7,102 nucleotides of DNA from Hyphomicrobiales bacterium (GTDB taxonomy: Bacteria > Pseudomonadota > Alphaproteobacteria > Rhizobiales > SZUA-8). Shown one piece after another: positions 1 to 6,630 of the stretch; within the stretch, counting starts at the first letter, position 1, and each line of letters starts with the position of its first letter. A model generated the notes under the pieces. That model saw only the letters and a program-made list of their open reading frames with translations. It had not been told where the DNA came from and made no database searches. The stretch covers positions 1 through 7,102 of the forward strand of contig QILX01000323.1 in NCBI GenBank assembly GCA_003232175.1, written 5' to 3'. The position numbers and the translations under genes were made by a program.

Positions 1-366
1 CGTGACAAGACGCTGGATCGTGACGGCAACACCCTTTCGTGGCGGGCATTGACAACCGGCAACTTTGGCGGGTTCGATATGGTTCTGGATGACGCCGATG
101 CGGGCACGTTGAGCCTTGATACTCCGCTGGTGAAATTCGAGCAGGCAATATCGGATATCGGATATGAGGACGCGCTTTATGATGCCTCCGGCAACTTGCC
201 GCGCTTTGTCAAAGCCTTTCGCCTGCCGACAAGCAACACCCACCGCAGCCTGAGCTTCAGCCGCAAAATTTCCCTGAAGGGGACCGGCGACAACCCGATC
301 TATATCCGCCTGACCCAAGAGGACGGCACCCGCGCCTGGACCAGCCCGATTTACGTCTATCGCTGA
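1..366 (+). CDS. C-terminal part of a PHP/CehA-McbA (DUF3604-like) metallohydrolase, 5' end outside window
   Basis: The frame is open from the first base to a TGA at 364-366, giving the last 121 residues of a longer protein whose start lies upstream. The visible part is a beta-rich tail. Its final stretch, with NPIYIRLTQEDG followed by AWTSPIYVYR, is the ending I associate with the C-terminal domain of PHP-type metal-dependent hydrolases of the CehA/McbA or DUF3604 kind, where a phrase like 'TQEDG..AWSSPIY' closes the protein. The metal-binding histidines of such enzymes sit in the N-terminal part, which is not here, so catalysis cannot be judged. The next gene, the phosphosulfolactate synthase remnant, begins 56 bases downstream on the same strand, so the two were probably co-transcribed. 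Reading frame and partial status are certain; the family is recalled from motif memory and is moderate. Confidence 0.6.
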   Translation, partial: RDKTLDRDGNTLSWRALTTGNFGGFDMVLDDADAGTLSLDTPLVKFEQAISDIGYEDALYDASGNLPRFVKAFRLPTSNTHRSLSFSRKISLKGTGDNPIYIRLTQEDGTRAWTSPIYVYR

Positions 367-410
367 GCGCCTGGCGTCCCTGCCGAGAACCCGTTTGGCA
401 AATCACAAGA

Positions 411-416
411 AAGGAA
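411..416 (+). promoter_or_regulatory. Ribosome binding site deciding the comA-like start
   Basis: AAGGAA lies before three tandem possible starts: TTG 417, ATG 420 and ATG 423. Counting from AAGGA (411-415), the gap to ATG 423 is 7 bases and to ATG 420 only 4, so ATG 423 is the best placed start. Confidence 0.5.
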
Positions 417-422
417 TTGATG

Positions 423-1147
423 ATGAATTCCGGCGAAAGGAAATCCGAACCCTTTGCACTGGTCGATCTGCCTGCCGCGCGCAGCCGGAACAAGCCACGC
501 AGGCAAGGTTTTACCATGATGATCGACTGGGGCATCCCCCTGGGGCGTCAGCGCGACATTCTGGAATTTGGTGCGCGCTTTGTGGATTTCGCCAAGATCG
601 CGGTGGGAACCTCGCGGTTCTATGAGGAATCCGTGCTGCTGGAAAAGCTGGCCCTTTACAAATCGTATCAGATCCGCCCGTTTCTGGGCGGCCAGTTCGA
701 GGAATATGTGCTTGCCACCAGCGGCAAGGGGGCCTTGCGCCCGTTCCTGCAAGAGGCGGTGCGTCTGGGGTTTGAAACCGTCGAAATCTCGGACAATTGC
801 GTGCCGCTCAGTCCGGACGAGCGCCAGGAACTGATCGAAATGGCTGTTGATCTTGGCCTGGTAGGTGTTTGGCGAGGTGGGATCGAAATCGGATCAGACT
901 TCAGTGGGCGTTCTGATCGAACAGGCCGAGCTCAGGCAGGGCCTTTGATATGACGCGGGTGCTGTTTGAGGTGCCGGGACCATGGGTGTCGGGCACGTCC
1001 ATGTCGGAAATCCATGATCTTAAGAAAACCCTGATCGGGGAGTTCGGCCCGGACGTGAATATTGCCAACGTGATGCTGGATGATGTTCTGGAGACAGAGG
1101 CACTTCGCTGTGGTCTGGGTGTTGTCGGGCCAAAACCGCGCGACTGA
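423..1147 (+). pseudogene. Phosphosulfolactate synthase (ComA family), frameshifted and internally deleted
   Basis: ComA-family enzymes are TIM-barrel proteins of about 250-280 residues that add sulfite to phosphoenolpyruvate to give (R)-3-phosphosulfolactate. In methanogens this starts coenzyme M synthesis; in bacteria related proteins are tied to sulfolactate or have unknown roles. The N-terminal part (423 to about 860) reads TMMIDWGIPLG, FVDFAKIAVGTS, RPFLGGQFEEY and FETVEISDN, matching this family. After LGL at 852-860 the expected VFGEVGSKSDQTS segment is found in another frame (865-903), as if one base were added in 861-864. That frame runs to AELRQG and a TGA at 946-948. The C-terminal part resumes in the third frame from about 944 with FDMTRVLFEVPGPWVSG, FGPDVNIANV, and ends GVVGPKPRD at 1147. 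The family segment expected between AELRQ and FDM, roughly 35-40 residues, is absent. Two independent lesions make a sequencing error alone unlikely. Read straight through, the first frame gives only about 176 residues with a scrambled tail. Confidence 0.85.
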
Positions 1148-1364
1148 GCCGGCCCTTTGCTTAGGAAGACCCCCGGCATCAGTATGACACGCACAAAAGG
1201 TCGGGGCCTCTGGCATAAATCGGCCCTATGTTGCCCCCACCATCACGGTGGTATCGTGACGGCGACCGGCATCAGCATCCGCACATATATCGACGTCCAG
1301 TGGCACGGGGACGATACCCGATCTTGATGCGGATTGTGAAAAGTTCAACCGCTCCGGAAAGCCC
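1148..1364. other. Convergent intergenic stretch without a supported gene
   Basis: This stretch lies between the 3' end of the broken comA-like gene and the 3' end of the FAH-family gene on the other strand, so it should contain terminators for both. I see no stem followed by a T-run. A small stem CCACC/GGTGG with a 5-base loop lies at 1237-1251, and a bulged 7-bp stem at 1329-1336/1346-1352; neither is convincing as a terminator. One short plus-strand frame (ATG 1184 to TGA 1325-1327, 47 residues) is open but has no ribosome binding site and no family I recognise. Confidence 0.6.
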
Positions 1365-2207
1365 CTACCCAGCCAATACGTTTTGACGTTGAACCCCAAG
1401 CCCCTGGATGCCCAGTTCGATCCTGTCGCCGGGTTTCAGGTATGTTTCCGGCTTCTGCCCCATGCCAACACCCGGCGGCGTGCCGGTGGAAATGATGTCA
1501 CCCGGATGCAGGCTCATGAATTGCGACAGGTGACTGATCACGTTCGCTACACCGAAATGCATGGTGGTTGTAGTGCCGTCCTGATAGCGGTGCCCGTTCA
1601 CCTCAAGATACATCGCCAGATTTTGCGGATCAGGAACCTCGTCCCGGCTCACGAGCCAGGGGCCAATGGGGCCGAACGTGTCGCAGGATTTCCCCTTGAT
1701 CCACTGGCCCGAACGGTGCAGCTGGAAATCGCGCTCTGACAGATCATTGACCACACAATAGCCCGCTACATGATCCAGCGCATTCGCCTCGTTCACATAT
1801 TTGGTGTGTTTACCAATGATCACACCCAGCTCAACCTCCCAGTCAGATTTGACTGAGCCCCGCGGTATTTCCACGTTATCATTGGGGCCGCAAATGGCGG
1901 ACGTGGCCTTGGCAAAAATTATCGGCTCGGCGGGCAAATCCATACCGGCTTCGGCGGCGTGATCGGCGTAGTTCAGCCCAATGCAGATGAATTTACCGAC
2001 CTGACCGACGCAGGGCCCAAGGCGCAGATCGCCCGTGGCCAGGGGCAGATCCGCATGGTCCAGACCGCGCAATCTGGCAAATGAGCCATCGCTCAGATCA
2101 CTTCCGGAAATATCGGCAATCACACTGGACAGGTCACGGATATTTCCGTCAGCATCCAGAATGCCGGGCTTTTCGTCGCCCGCGGGGCCAAAGCGTAAAA
2201 GTTTCAT
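1365..2207 (-). CDS. Fumarylacetoacetate hydrolase-family protein, probable 2,4-diketo-3-deoxyaldonate hydrolase
   Basis: This 280-residue protein belongs to the FAH superfamily, which cleaves C-C bonds in diketo acids with a divalent metal. It has the short N-terminal domain (about 1-70), GLNYADHAAE (77-86), the metal ligands in SDWEVELGVIIG (E124, E126) and D155 in VVNDLSERD, then GKSCDTFGP (172-180) and TGTPPGVG (241-248) near the end. Family members in this context are often named ureidoglycolate lyase, but beside an SDR and an IlvD/Edd dehydratase the better call is hydrolysis of a 2,4-diketo-3-deoxyaldonate to pyruvate plus lactate or glycolate, as described for L-fuconate and L-rhamnonate pathways. 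ATG 2207 is chosen because it gives the canonical MKLLRFG start and has AAAGGA 6 bases upstream; a longer frame reaching 2354 only overlaps the preceding SDR gene. It is the last gene of the operon, 13 bases after the SDR stop. Family is sure; substrate is inferred. Confidence 0.93.
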   Translation of the reverse strand: MKLLRFGPAGDEKPGILDADGNIRDLSSVIADISGSDLSDGSFARLRGLDHADLPLATGDLRLGPCVGQVGKFICIGLNYADHAAEAGMDLPAEPIIFAKATSAICGPNDNVEIPRGSVKSDWEVELGVIIGKHTKYVNEANALDHVAGYCVVNDLSERDFQLHRSGQWIKGKSCDTFGPIGPWLVSRDEVPDPQNLAMYLEVNGHRYQDGTTTTMHFGVANVISHLSQFMSLHPGDIISTGTPPGVGMGQKPETYLKPGDRIELGIQGLGVQRQNVLAG

Positions 2208-2220
2208 GTCAAATCCTTTC

Positions 2221-2970
2221 TCAGACCGCCCAGCCACCGTCAATGGTGTGGGTTTGTCCGGTGGTGAACCCGCTTTCATCACTGGCCAGATACACGGCCA
2301 GCGCTGCGATTTCATCGGCGTGGCCAACACGGCCCATGGGCTGACGGGCAACAAAATCCTTCAGAGCCTGATCGTAATCCCCGGTGGCACGCAGGCGTTC
2401 ATGCAAGGACGGGCTGTCAACGGTGCCGGGGCAGATCGCGTTGCAGCGAATACCACGGGTGACATAATCAGCGGCAATCGCCTTGGTCATGCCGATCACC
2501 GCTGCCTTTGAAGCGCCATAGACAAAGCGGTTTGGCACCCCCTTGAGGCTTGAAACGATCGAGGACATGTTGATGATCGAGCCGCCACCTTTTTCCAACA
2601 TTTCCGGCAGGGCGGCGCGGCACAGGCGATACATGGCCTTGACGTTCAGATCGAACGAGAAATCCCAGGCGTCCTCGTCGCATTCCAGAATACTACCGGC
2701 ATCGACAAAGCCGGCGCAATTGAACAACACGTCCAGCGGGCCGGTGGTGTCAATGGCCGCCGCCACAGCATCGCGGTCGGTGACATCCAGTTTCAGCGTG
2801 GTGATGCCGTCGATTGCATCAAGCTCGACCAGTGCGGCCCCATTGATGTCGCTGGCAAATACCTGTGCGCCCTCGCGCGCAAACATCAGGGCCGTTGCGC
2901 GACCGATACCCTGGCCAGCGGCGGTGATCAGTGCGATTTTTCCGGCCAGGCGGCCGTTATTGTTTGTCAT
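2221..2970 (-). CDS. Short-chain dehydrogenase/reductase, probable 2-keto-3-deoxyaldonate 4-dehydrogenase (NAD-dependent)
   Basis: This is a full-length classical SDR of 249 residues. It shows the Rossmann cofactor loop TAAGQGIGR (16-24), an acidic residue after the second strand (D41 in ASDIN) that favours NAD over NADP, NCAG at 84-87, N109, the catalytic serine in NMSS (134-137), the YxxxK pair Y151 and K155, PGTVDSPS (181-188) and a C-terminal TGQTHTIDGG. The wording ITAAGQGIG, SSIVSSLKGVPNR and CPGTVDSPSL is that of the group holding bacterial 2-keto-3-deoxy-L-fuconate dehydrogenases and animal DHRS6/BDH2. With the dehydratase upstream and the FAH hydrolase downstream, oxidation of the C4 hydroxyl of a 2-keto-3-deoxyaldonate is the likely reaction. 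The start has AAGGGA (2977-2982) 6 bases upstream. It lies 109 bases after the dehydratase stop and 13 bases before the FAH gene. A different hydroxy-acid substrate cannot be excluded. Confidence 0.92.
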   Translation of the reverse strand: MTNNNGRLAGKIALITAAGQGIGRATALMFAREGAQVFASDINGAALVELDAIDGITTLKLDVTDRDAVAAAIDTTGPLDVLFNCAGFVDAGSILECDEDAWDFSFDLNVKAMYRLCRAALPEMLEKGGGSIINMSSIVSSLKGVPNRFVYGASKAAVIGMTKAIAADYVTRGIRCNAICPGTVDSPSLHERLRATGDYDQALKDFVARQPMGRVGHADEIAALAVYLASDESGFTTGQTHTIDGGWAV

Positions 2971-2976
2971 GCTATT

Positions 2977-2982
2977 TCCCTT
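2977..2982 (-). promoter_or_regulatory. Ribosome binding site of the SDR gene
   Basis: On the minus strand AAGGGA stands 6 bases before the ATG at 2970. It shows that the SDR gene has its own good translation start despite the long gap after the dehydratase gene. Confidence 0.6.
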
Positions 2983-3029
2983 CGTGCGAACCGGATTGAT
3001 GTAATGGAAAGTATCTTTGTCTTGTTTTT

Positions 3030-3061
3030 AATCGCCGGCATCTTCTTGCAATCGCCGGCAT
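3030..3061. repeat. 12-bp direct repeat AATCGCCGGCAT, two copies 20 bp apart
   Basis: Exact copies of AATCGCCGGCAT occupy 3030-3041 and 3050-3061, in the 109-base gap between the dehydratase stop and the SDR start. The 20-bp period equals about two helical turns, so both copies would face the same side of the DNA, which suits binding by a regulator. Each copy contains the self-complementary GCCGGC, so the pair could also fold into a 6-bp stem with a 14-base loop. No T-run follows on either strand, so this is not a clear terminator. Confidence 0.5.
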
Positions 3062-3079
3062 TTCGCGCGCAACCTGCCT

Positions 3080-4885
3080 TTAGTGGCTATCGCGCGGCAT
3101 TCCCTTGGATTGCACGATGCGCTGATATTTCACGGCAGGTTTCAGCACCATGCCCTGATCAAGCTGGTCAACGATCTGGCGCTGGATTTCCTGCCACGGG
3201 GTCTGATGGTCCGGAAATGCAAACCCGTTTTGGGCTGCCAGTTCGGTACGGCGCGCATCAAGATCAGAGGCGTGGATCAGCATGTCCACCGAACCCGCTT
3301 TCAGATCAATCCGGATCATGTCTCCGGTTTGCAGCAACGCCAGCCCGCCCATCACCGCCGCCTCGGGCGCGGCATTTAGAATAGAGGGTGACCCGGAGGT
3401 TCCTGATTGGCGCCCGTCGCCGATACAGGGCAATTCGGTTATGCCGCGCCGGATCAGAGCGGCGGGGGGCTGCATGTTGACCACTTCAGCGCCGCCCGGA
3501 TAGCCGACCGGCCCCGCCCCCCGGATTACAAGAATGCAGTTTTCGTCGATGTGCAGGTCCGCGTCGTCAATCCGCAGGTGATAATCTTCCGGCCCCTCAA
3601 AAACGATCGCCCGACCCTCAAACGCCTCTGGATCATCGGGGTTTGACAGATAGCGCCGACGGAACTCATCCGAAATCACCGAAGTTTTCATGATCGCACT
3701 GTCAAAAAGATTGCCACGCAAATTCAGAAAACCGGCGGCGGGCATCAGCGGTCGGGCAAAGGGGCGGATCACATCATGATCAACGACCTTCGCCCGGCCA
3801 TAGGTCTGGGCCATGGTTTTGCCGTCGATTGTTGCGGCGTCGGGATTGGGCAGAGCCCCCGCCTTCAGCAACTCGGACATCACCCCGGGCACCCCGCCCG
3901 CCGCGTGAAAATCCTCGGCCAGGTACTTGCCTGCCGGTTGCAGATCAACAATCAGCGGAATGTGGTGGCCGACCGATTGCCAGTCATCATTGGTAAGCTC
4001 CAGCCCCAGATGGCGCGCGATGGCGATCAGATGAATGGGCGCATTGGATGACCCACCAATGGCCGAATTCAGCACGATGGCGTTTTCAAATGCAGCGCGG
4101 GTCATGACATCGGCGGGCTTCAGATCCTGACGCACGATTTCTACCGCGCGCCGCCCGGTGGCGTGGGCCATCTGCCCACGTTCACGGTATGGCGCCGGAA
4201 CCGAGGCACAACCCGCAAGGCTCATCCCCAACCCTTCGGCCAGGCAATTCATCGACAGCGCGGTGCCCATGGTGTTGCAATGCCCCACCGACGGAGACCC
4301 CGCCGCGACAATCTCCATGCATTGTTCGTAGCTGATTTCCCCGGTGGCCAGCTTTTGGCGCGCCTCCCAGATAATGGTCCCCGAACCGATGCGCCTGCCG
4401 TTGAGCCGGCCATTCAGCATCGGCCCGCCGGAAAAAACAATGGCCGGTATGTTGACGGTTGCCGCCGCCATCAGACAGGCCGGGGTGGTTTTGTCACAGC
4501 CGGTGGTCAGCACCACGCCGTCAAGCGGATAGCCAAACAGAACTTCCACCAGCCCAAGATAGGCCAAATTGCGGTCCAGCGCCGCCGTCGGGCGTTTGCC
4601 GGTTTCCTGCAGCGGATGGACCGGAAATTCCAGCGGCACGCCGCCCGCGTCGCGAATACCGTCCTTGATCCGGCTGGCCAGTTCCAGATGATGACGGTTG
4701 CACGGCACCAGATCGCTGCCGGTCTGGGCAATGCCGATGATGGGCCGGTTCGACTGAAGCTCGTCACGGGTCAGCCCGAAATTCAGATAGCGTTCAAGGT
4801 GCATGGCCGTGACATCCGGGTTATCCTTGTCGTCAAACCAGGACCGGCTGCGCAGGGGCTTTGCGCCCGGTTTTTGCTGTTTCAT
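3080..4885 (-). CDS. IlvD/Edd-family aldonic acid dehydratase ([2Fe-2S], L-arabinonate/D-xylonate dehydratase type)
   Basis: This 601-residue protein is full length for the sugar-acid branch of the IlvD/Edd family, which removes water from C2/C3 of an aldonate to give the 2-keto-3-deoxy acid. The three expected Fe-S cysteines are present: C62 in VPCNRHH, C130 in TTGCDKTTPA and C203 in GHCNTMGTA. K132, next to C130, is the lysine that is carboxylated in studied members. Further marks are GGPMLNG (153-159), APYRERGQMA (231-240), IGGSSNAP (276-283), and GDGRQSGTSGSPS (489-501), which holds the serine thought to act as base. The N-terminal SRSWFDD and PIIGIAQTGSDL fit the arabinonate/xylonate dehydratases rather than IlvD of branched-chain synthesis or phosphogluconate dehydratase. 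The start ATG (4885) overlaps the TGA of the M81 gene as ATGA, so translation is probably coupled. Neighbouring SDR and FAH genes point to oxidative rather than aldolase processing of the product. The exact aldonate is unknown. Confidence 0.95.
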   Translation of the reverse strand: MKQQKPGAKPLRSRSWFDDKDNPDVTAMHLERYLNFGLTRDELQSNRPIIGIAQTGSDLVPCNRHHLELASRIKDGIRDAGGVPLEFPVHPLQETGKRPTAALDRNLAYLGLVEVLFGYPLDGVVLTTGCDKTTPACLMAAATVNIPAIVFSGGPMLNGRLNGRRIGSGTIIWEARQKLATGEISYEQCMEIVAAGSPSVGHCNTMGTALSMNCLAEGLGMSLAGCASVPAPYRERGQMAHATGRRAVEIVRQDLKPADVMTRAAFENAIVLNSAIGGSSNAPIHLIAIARHLGLELTNDDWQSVGHHIPLIVDLQPAGKYLAEDFHAAGGVPGVMSELLKAGALPNPDAATIDGKTMAQTYGRAKVVDHDVIRPFARPLMPAAGFLNLRGNLFDSAIMKTSVISDEFRRRYLSNPDDPEAFEGRAIVFEGPEDYHLRIDDADLHIDENCILVIRGAGPVGYPGGAEVVNMQPPAALIRRGITELPCIGDGRQSGTSGSPSILNAAPEAAVMGGLALLQTGDMIRIDLKAGSVDMLIHASDLDARRTELAAQNGFAFPDHQTPWQEIQRQIVDQLDQGMVLKPAVKYQRIVQSKGMPRDSH

Positions 4886-6360
4886 TCTGAATCACCGTCC
4901 AAATTCAAAGGGTCTGCTTCAAAGGGCCAGATCGGGCGCGGTATGTTCTTGAAATCCAGCTGACTGAAGTCAGGCTGGGACACCCCGGGCGTTGCGACGT
5001 AATATTGTTTGCTTACCAGATCGGCAAAAACATCGGTGTGTTTATAAAGGTTTTTGACACCGATAACCTGCTTGTCGTCCAGCGTGATACCGTGCGACAG
5101 GAAAAAACCCGGTGAATAGACGTTTGTACGGTTGCTGGTCAGAACAATATCCACGCCCTGACATTTCAGCACGGCAACATCGCCGATGAACACTTCGGCC
5201 ATGCCGTCGTTTTCCTGCCAGCAGTCGCGTTTCAGGAAGGTGATTTCAGCCTCGATATCAAGGGGCGGGCCAGACTGGGGTTCGGATTTTCCGCCTATGC
5301 GCAGAAAGGATCGCGCACCAACCCCCATCTGAAAACAGGTCTCGATCGCCGCCGGATCCCAGATCGGGCCGAATGTTGCCGGGCGAATACCCGCATCAAG
5401 AAAGGCGCGCACCATATGGCAGGTATCGCCGGGGGCACCGCCACCGGTCTGGTCTGACACATCCGCCAGCAAAACAGGCTTTCCGACGGATTTGGTGGCT
5501 GCCTCTATAGCCTCGTCCATCGGCGTGAATTCCAGCGCCGCCACCTTTCTGATCCGGTAAAAATGTCGGCCGAATTTTTGTGCAACGGCACTGGCCAAAG
5601 CCGGATCGCCATCTGAAATCGCCAACATCTTAGCCCCGGCGATGGAAACATCCGCCCAGGGAAAACCATGGTTCAACGACAGAGACAATATCCCGTCTTT
5701 CCCTTCCGCCTCGACCATTTCAGCCATAAAGGCCTTCATCGGACCTTCGGGTGTTGTCGGAAAAATACCCATGGTTTTACAATCAAACAGACACATTTCC
5801 GGATGAATTTCACCTGACACGGTTTTCTCCATCAGATCAAAAAGGTCCTGTGCGCGCTCATTATGATCTATATGCGGATAGGTTTTGAAAAACACGATGA
5901 TATCCGCAACATCCAGCAGGGTCTGGTCAATATGCGCATGCAAGTCCAGCTCGATACCGATTTTAGTTTCTTCCCCGACGATCTTGCGCACCCTCGCCAC
6001 GAGGTCCGCTTCGCAATCTTCATAGCCATCCGCAACCATCGCCCCGTGAAGATACAAAAGAACCATATCCACGGGGGCGCAATTGCGTAAATCGTCCAGA
6101 ATTCTATCGCGCAGCTGCTCATAGGTGAAACGCGATACCGTCCCAGCGGGCGGAGCAAATGTGTGAATACTCTCACAGACTTCCCAGCCGCGTGCTTTGG
6201 CATTTTCCAACCAAAGCCTGGCCGGTCCCGCCCAGGGAGTGACGGGGGCCGCCGCAATATCACCTTCGTTCCAAAAACCACCTTCAAAAACGGCTATTCC
6301 GGCAGGATAAGTTGCAAAAGTATTGGACTCGGTTCCAAAAGAGGAAATGAAGATTTTCAT
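4882..6360 (-). CDS. M81-family (MlrC-like) metallohydrolase
   Basis: This 492-residue protein opens with MKIFISSFGTESNTF, the typical start of the M81/MlrC family, named after the Sphingomonas enzyme that cleaves linearised microcystin. Visible conserved parts are LYLHGAM (102-108), ELDLHAHI (137-144) and TYPHIDHNERA (160-170), a histidine/aspartate-rich set that suits the metal site, LNHGFPWADV (229-238), and LLADVSDQTGGGAPGD (297-312) opening the C-terminal domain. There is no signal peptide, so it should act in the cytoplasm. Most members have no known substrate; they hydrolyse amide-like bonds or are presumed to. Here it is the first gene behind the promoter at 6403-6430 and overlaps the dehydratase start by four bases, implying a role in the same pathway. 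A TTG at 6378 would add six residues, but neither start has a well-spaced ribosome binding site (GGAG lies 12 bases before ATG 6360); 6360 is chosen on family fit. Confidence 0.9.
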   Translation of the reverse strand: MKIFISSFGTESNTFATYPAGIAVFEGGFWNEGDIAAAPVTPWAGPARLWLENAKARGWEVCESIHTFAPPAGTVSRFTYEQLRDRILDDLRNCAPVDMVLLYLHGAMVADGYEDCEADLVARVRKIVGEETKIGIELDLHAHIDQTLLDVADIIVFFKTYPHIDHNERAQDLFDLMEKTVSGEIHPEMCLFDCKTMGIFPTTPEGPMKAFMAEMVEAEGKDGILSLSLNHGFPWADVSIAGAKMLAISDGDPALASAVAQKFGRHFYRIRKVAALEFTPMDEAIEAATKSVGKPVLLADVSDQTGGGAPGDTCHMVRAFLDAGIRPATFGPIWDPAAIETCFQMGVGARSFLRIGGKSEPQSGPPLDIEAEITFLKRDCWQENDGMAEVFIGDVAVLKCQGVDIVLTSNRTNVYSPGFFLSHGITLDDKQVIGVKNLYKHTDVFADLVSKQYYVATPGVSQPDFSQLDFKNIPRPIWPFEADPLNLDGDSE

Positions 6361-6402
6361 TGGTCGCACAAACTCCAAGAACTGCCGGGAAATTCCAGCT
6401 AA

Positions 6403-6430
6403 ATTATATCCGACAAGAGTTCCGTTTCAA
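6403..6430 (-). promoter_or_regulatory. Sigma-70-type promoter of the M81-dehydratase-SDR-FAH operon
   Basis: Read on the minus strand, TTGAAA (6430-6425) is followed after 16 bases by a perfect TATAAT (6408-6403). The -35 matches the TTGACA consensus at five of six positions. Transcription would begin near 6396, leaving a leader of roughly 35 bases before the M81 start at 6360. A near-palindrome GGAAATTCC (6388-6396) falls on the expected start of transcription and could be an operator, though it is short. Confidence 0.72.
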
Positions 6431-6470
6431 GTTGGCTACATTTCGTCAGGTAAAACTATAGGACGCCTGA

Positions 6471-6605
6471 TCAGTATTTCAGCTCGACGGTTTCGAACTG
6501 TGTCTGACGTTCGGGGTGAGCTTCGATCGGTCGTGTGTCTGGCATCTGATTGTAGCCTTTGCGACGCCACGGGCCGGTATGCTGTTCAGATAACAAGGCC
6601 CACAT
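6471..6605 (-). pseudogene. Probable 3' remnant of an unidentified gene cut off by the IS material
   Basis: A minus-strand frame from ATG 6605 to TGA 6473-6471 gives 44 residues, starting MWALLSEQHTGPWRRKG and ending ETVELKY. The composition (Trp, Gly, Tyr, charged residues) looks like real protein, but I do not recognise a family. No ribosome binding site precedes the ATG and an in-frame TGA lies just two codons upstream, close to where IS21-like sequence starts. This fits the tail of a gene whose front was removed by the insertion or by a later deletion. It has the same direction as the catabolic operon and ends about 110 bases before the M81 start. A chance frame is the main alternative. 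Confidence 0.35.
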
Positions 6606-6630
6606 CGGTCAGGGCAAACGCATATGACCT

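Noticed and set aside
357..752. Minus-strand 131-codon frame over the comA-like gene
   Set aside because: It overlaps the end of the upstream hydrolase and conserved ComA motifs on the other strand, and has no family features.
1184..1327. 47-residue plus-strand frame in the convergent gap
   Set aside because: There is no ribosome binding site and no recognisable family, and a frame of this length is expected by chance. It contains a CCPHHH run that could interest someone searching for small metal-binding proteins, but I cannot support it.
1329..1352. Possible terminator stem GCGG(A)TTG/CAACCGC after the FAH gene
   Set aside because: The stem has a bulge, the loop is 9 bases, and no T-run follows on either strand.
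2208..2354. 49-codon N-terminal extension of the FAH-family gene
   Set aside because: Its sequence is the SDR gene read in another frame; the proper start at 2207 has a good ribosome binding site and the family's usual N-terminus.
2035..3004. Plus-strand frames of 87-158 codons opposite the FAH and SDR genes
   Set aside because: They lie wholly against well-supported minus-strand genes and show no recognisable motifs.
4163..4963. 266-codon plus-strand open frame opposite the dehydratase gene
   Set aside because: It is a mirror of the conserved dehydratase coding strand in high-GC DNA. Its composition (many Arg, His, Gln, Pro) and lack of any domain mark it as a shadow frame.
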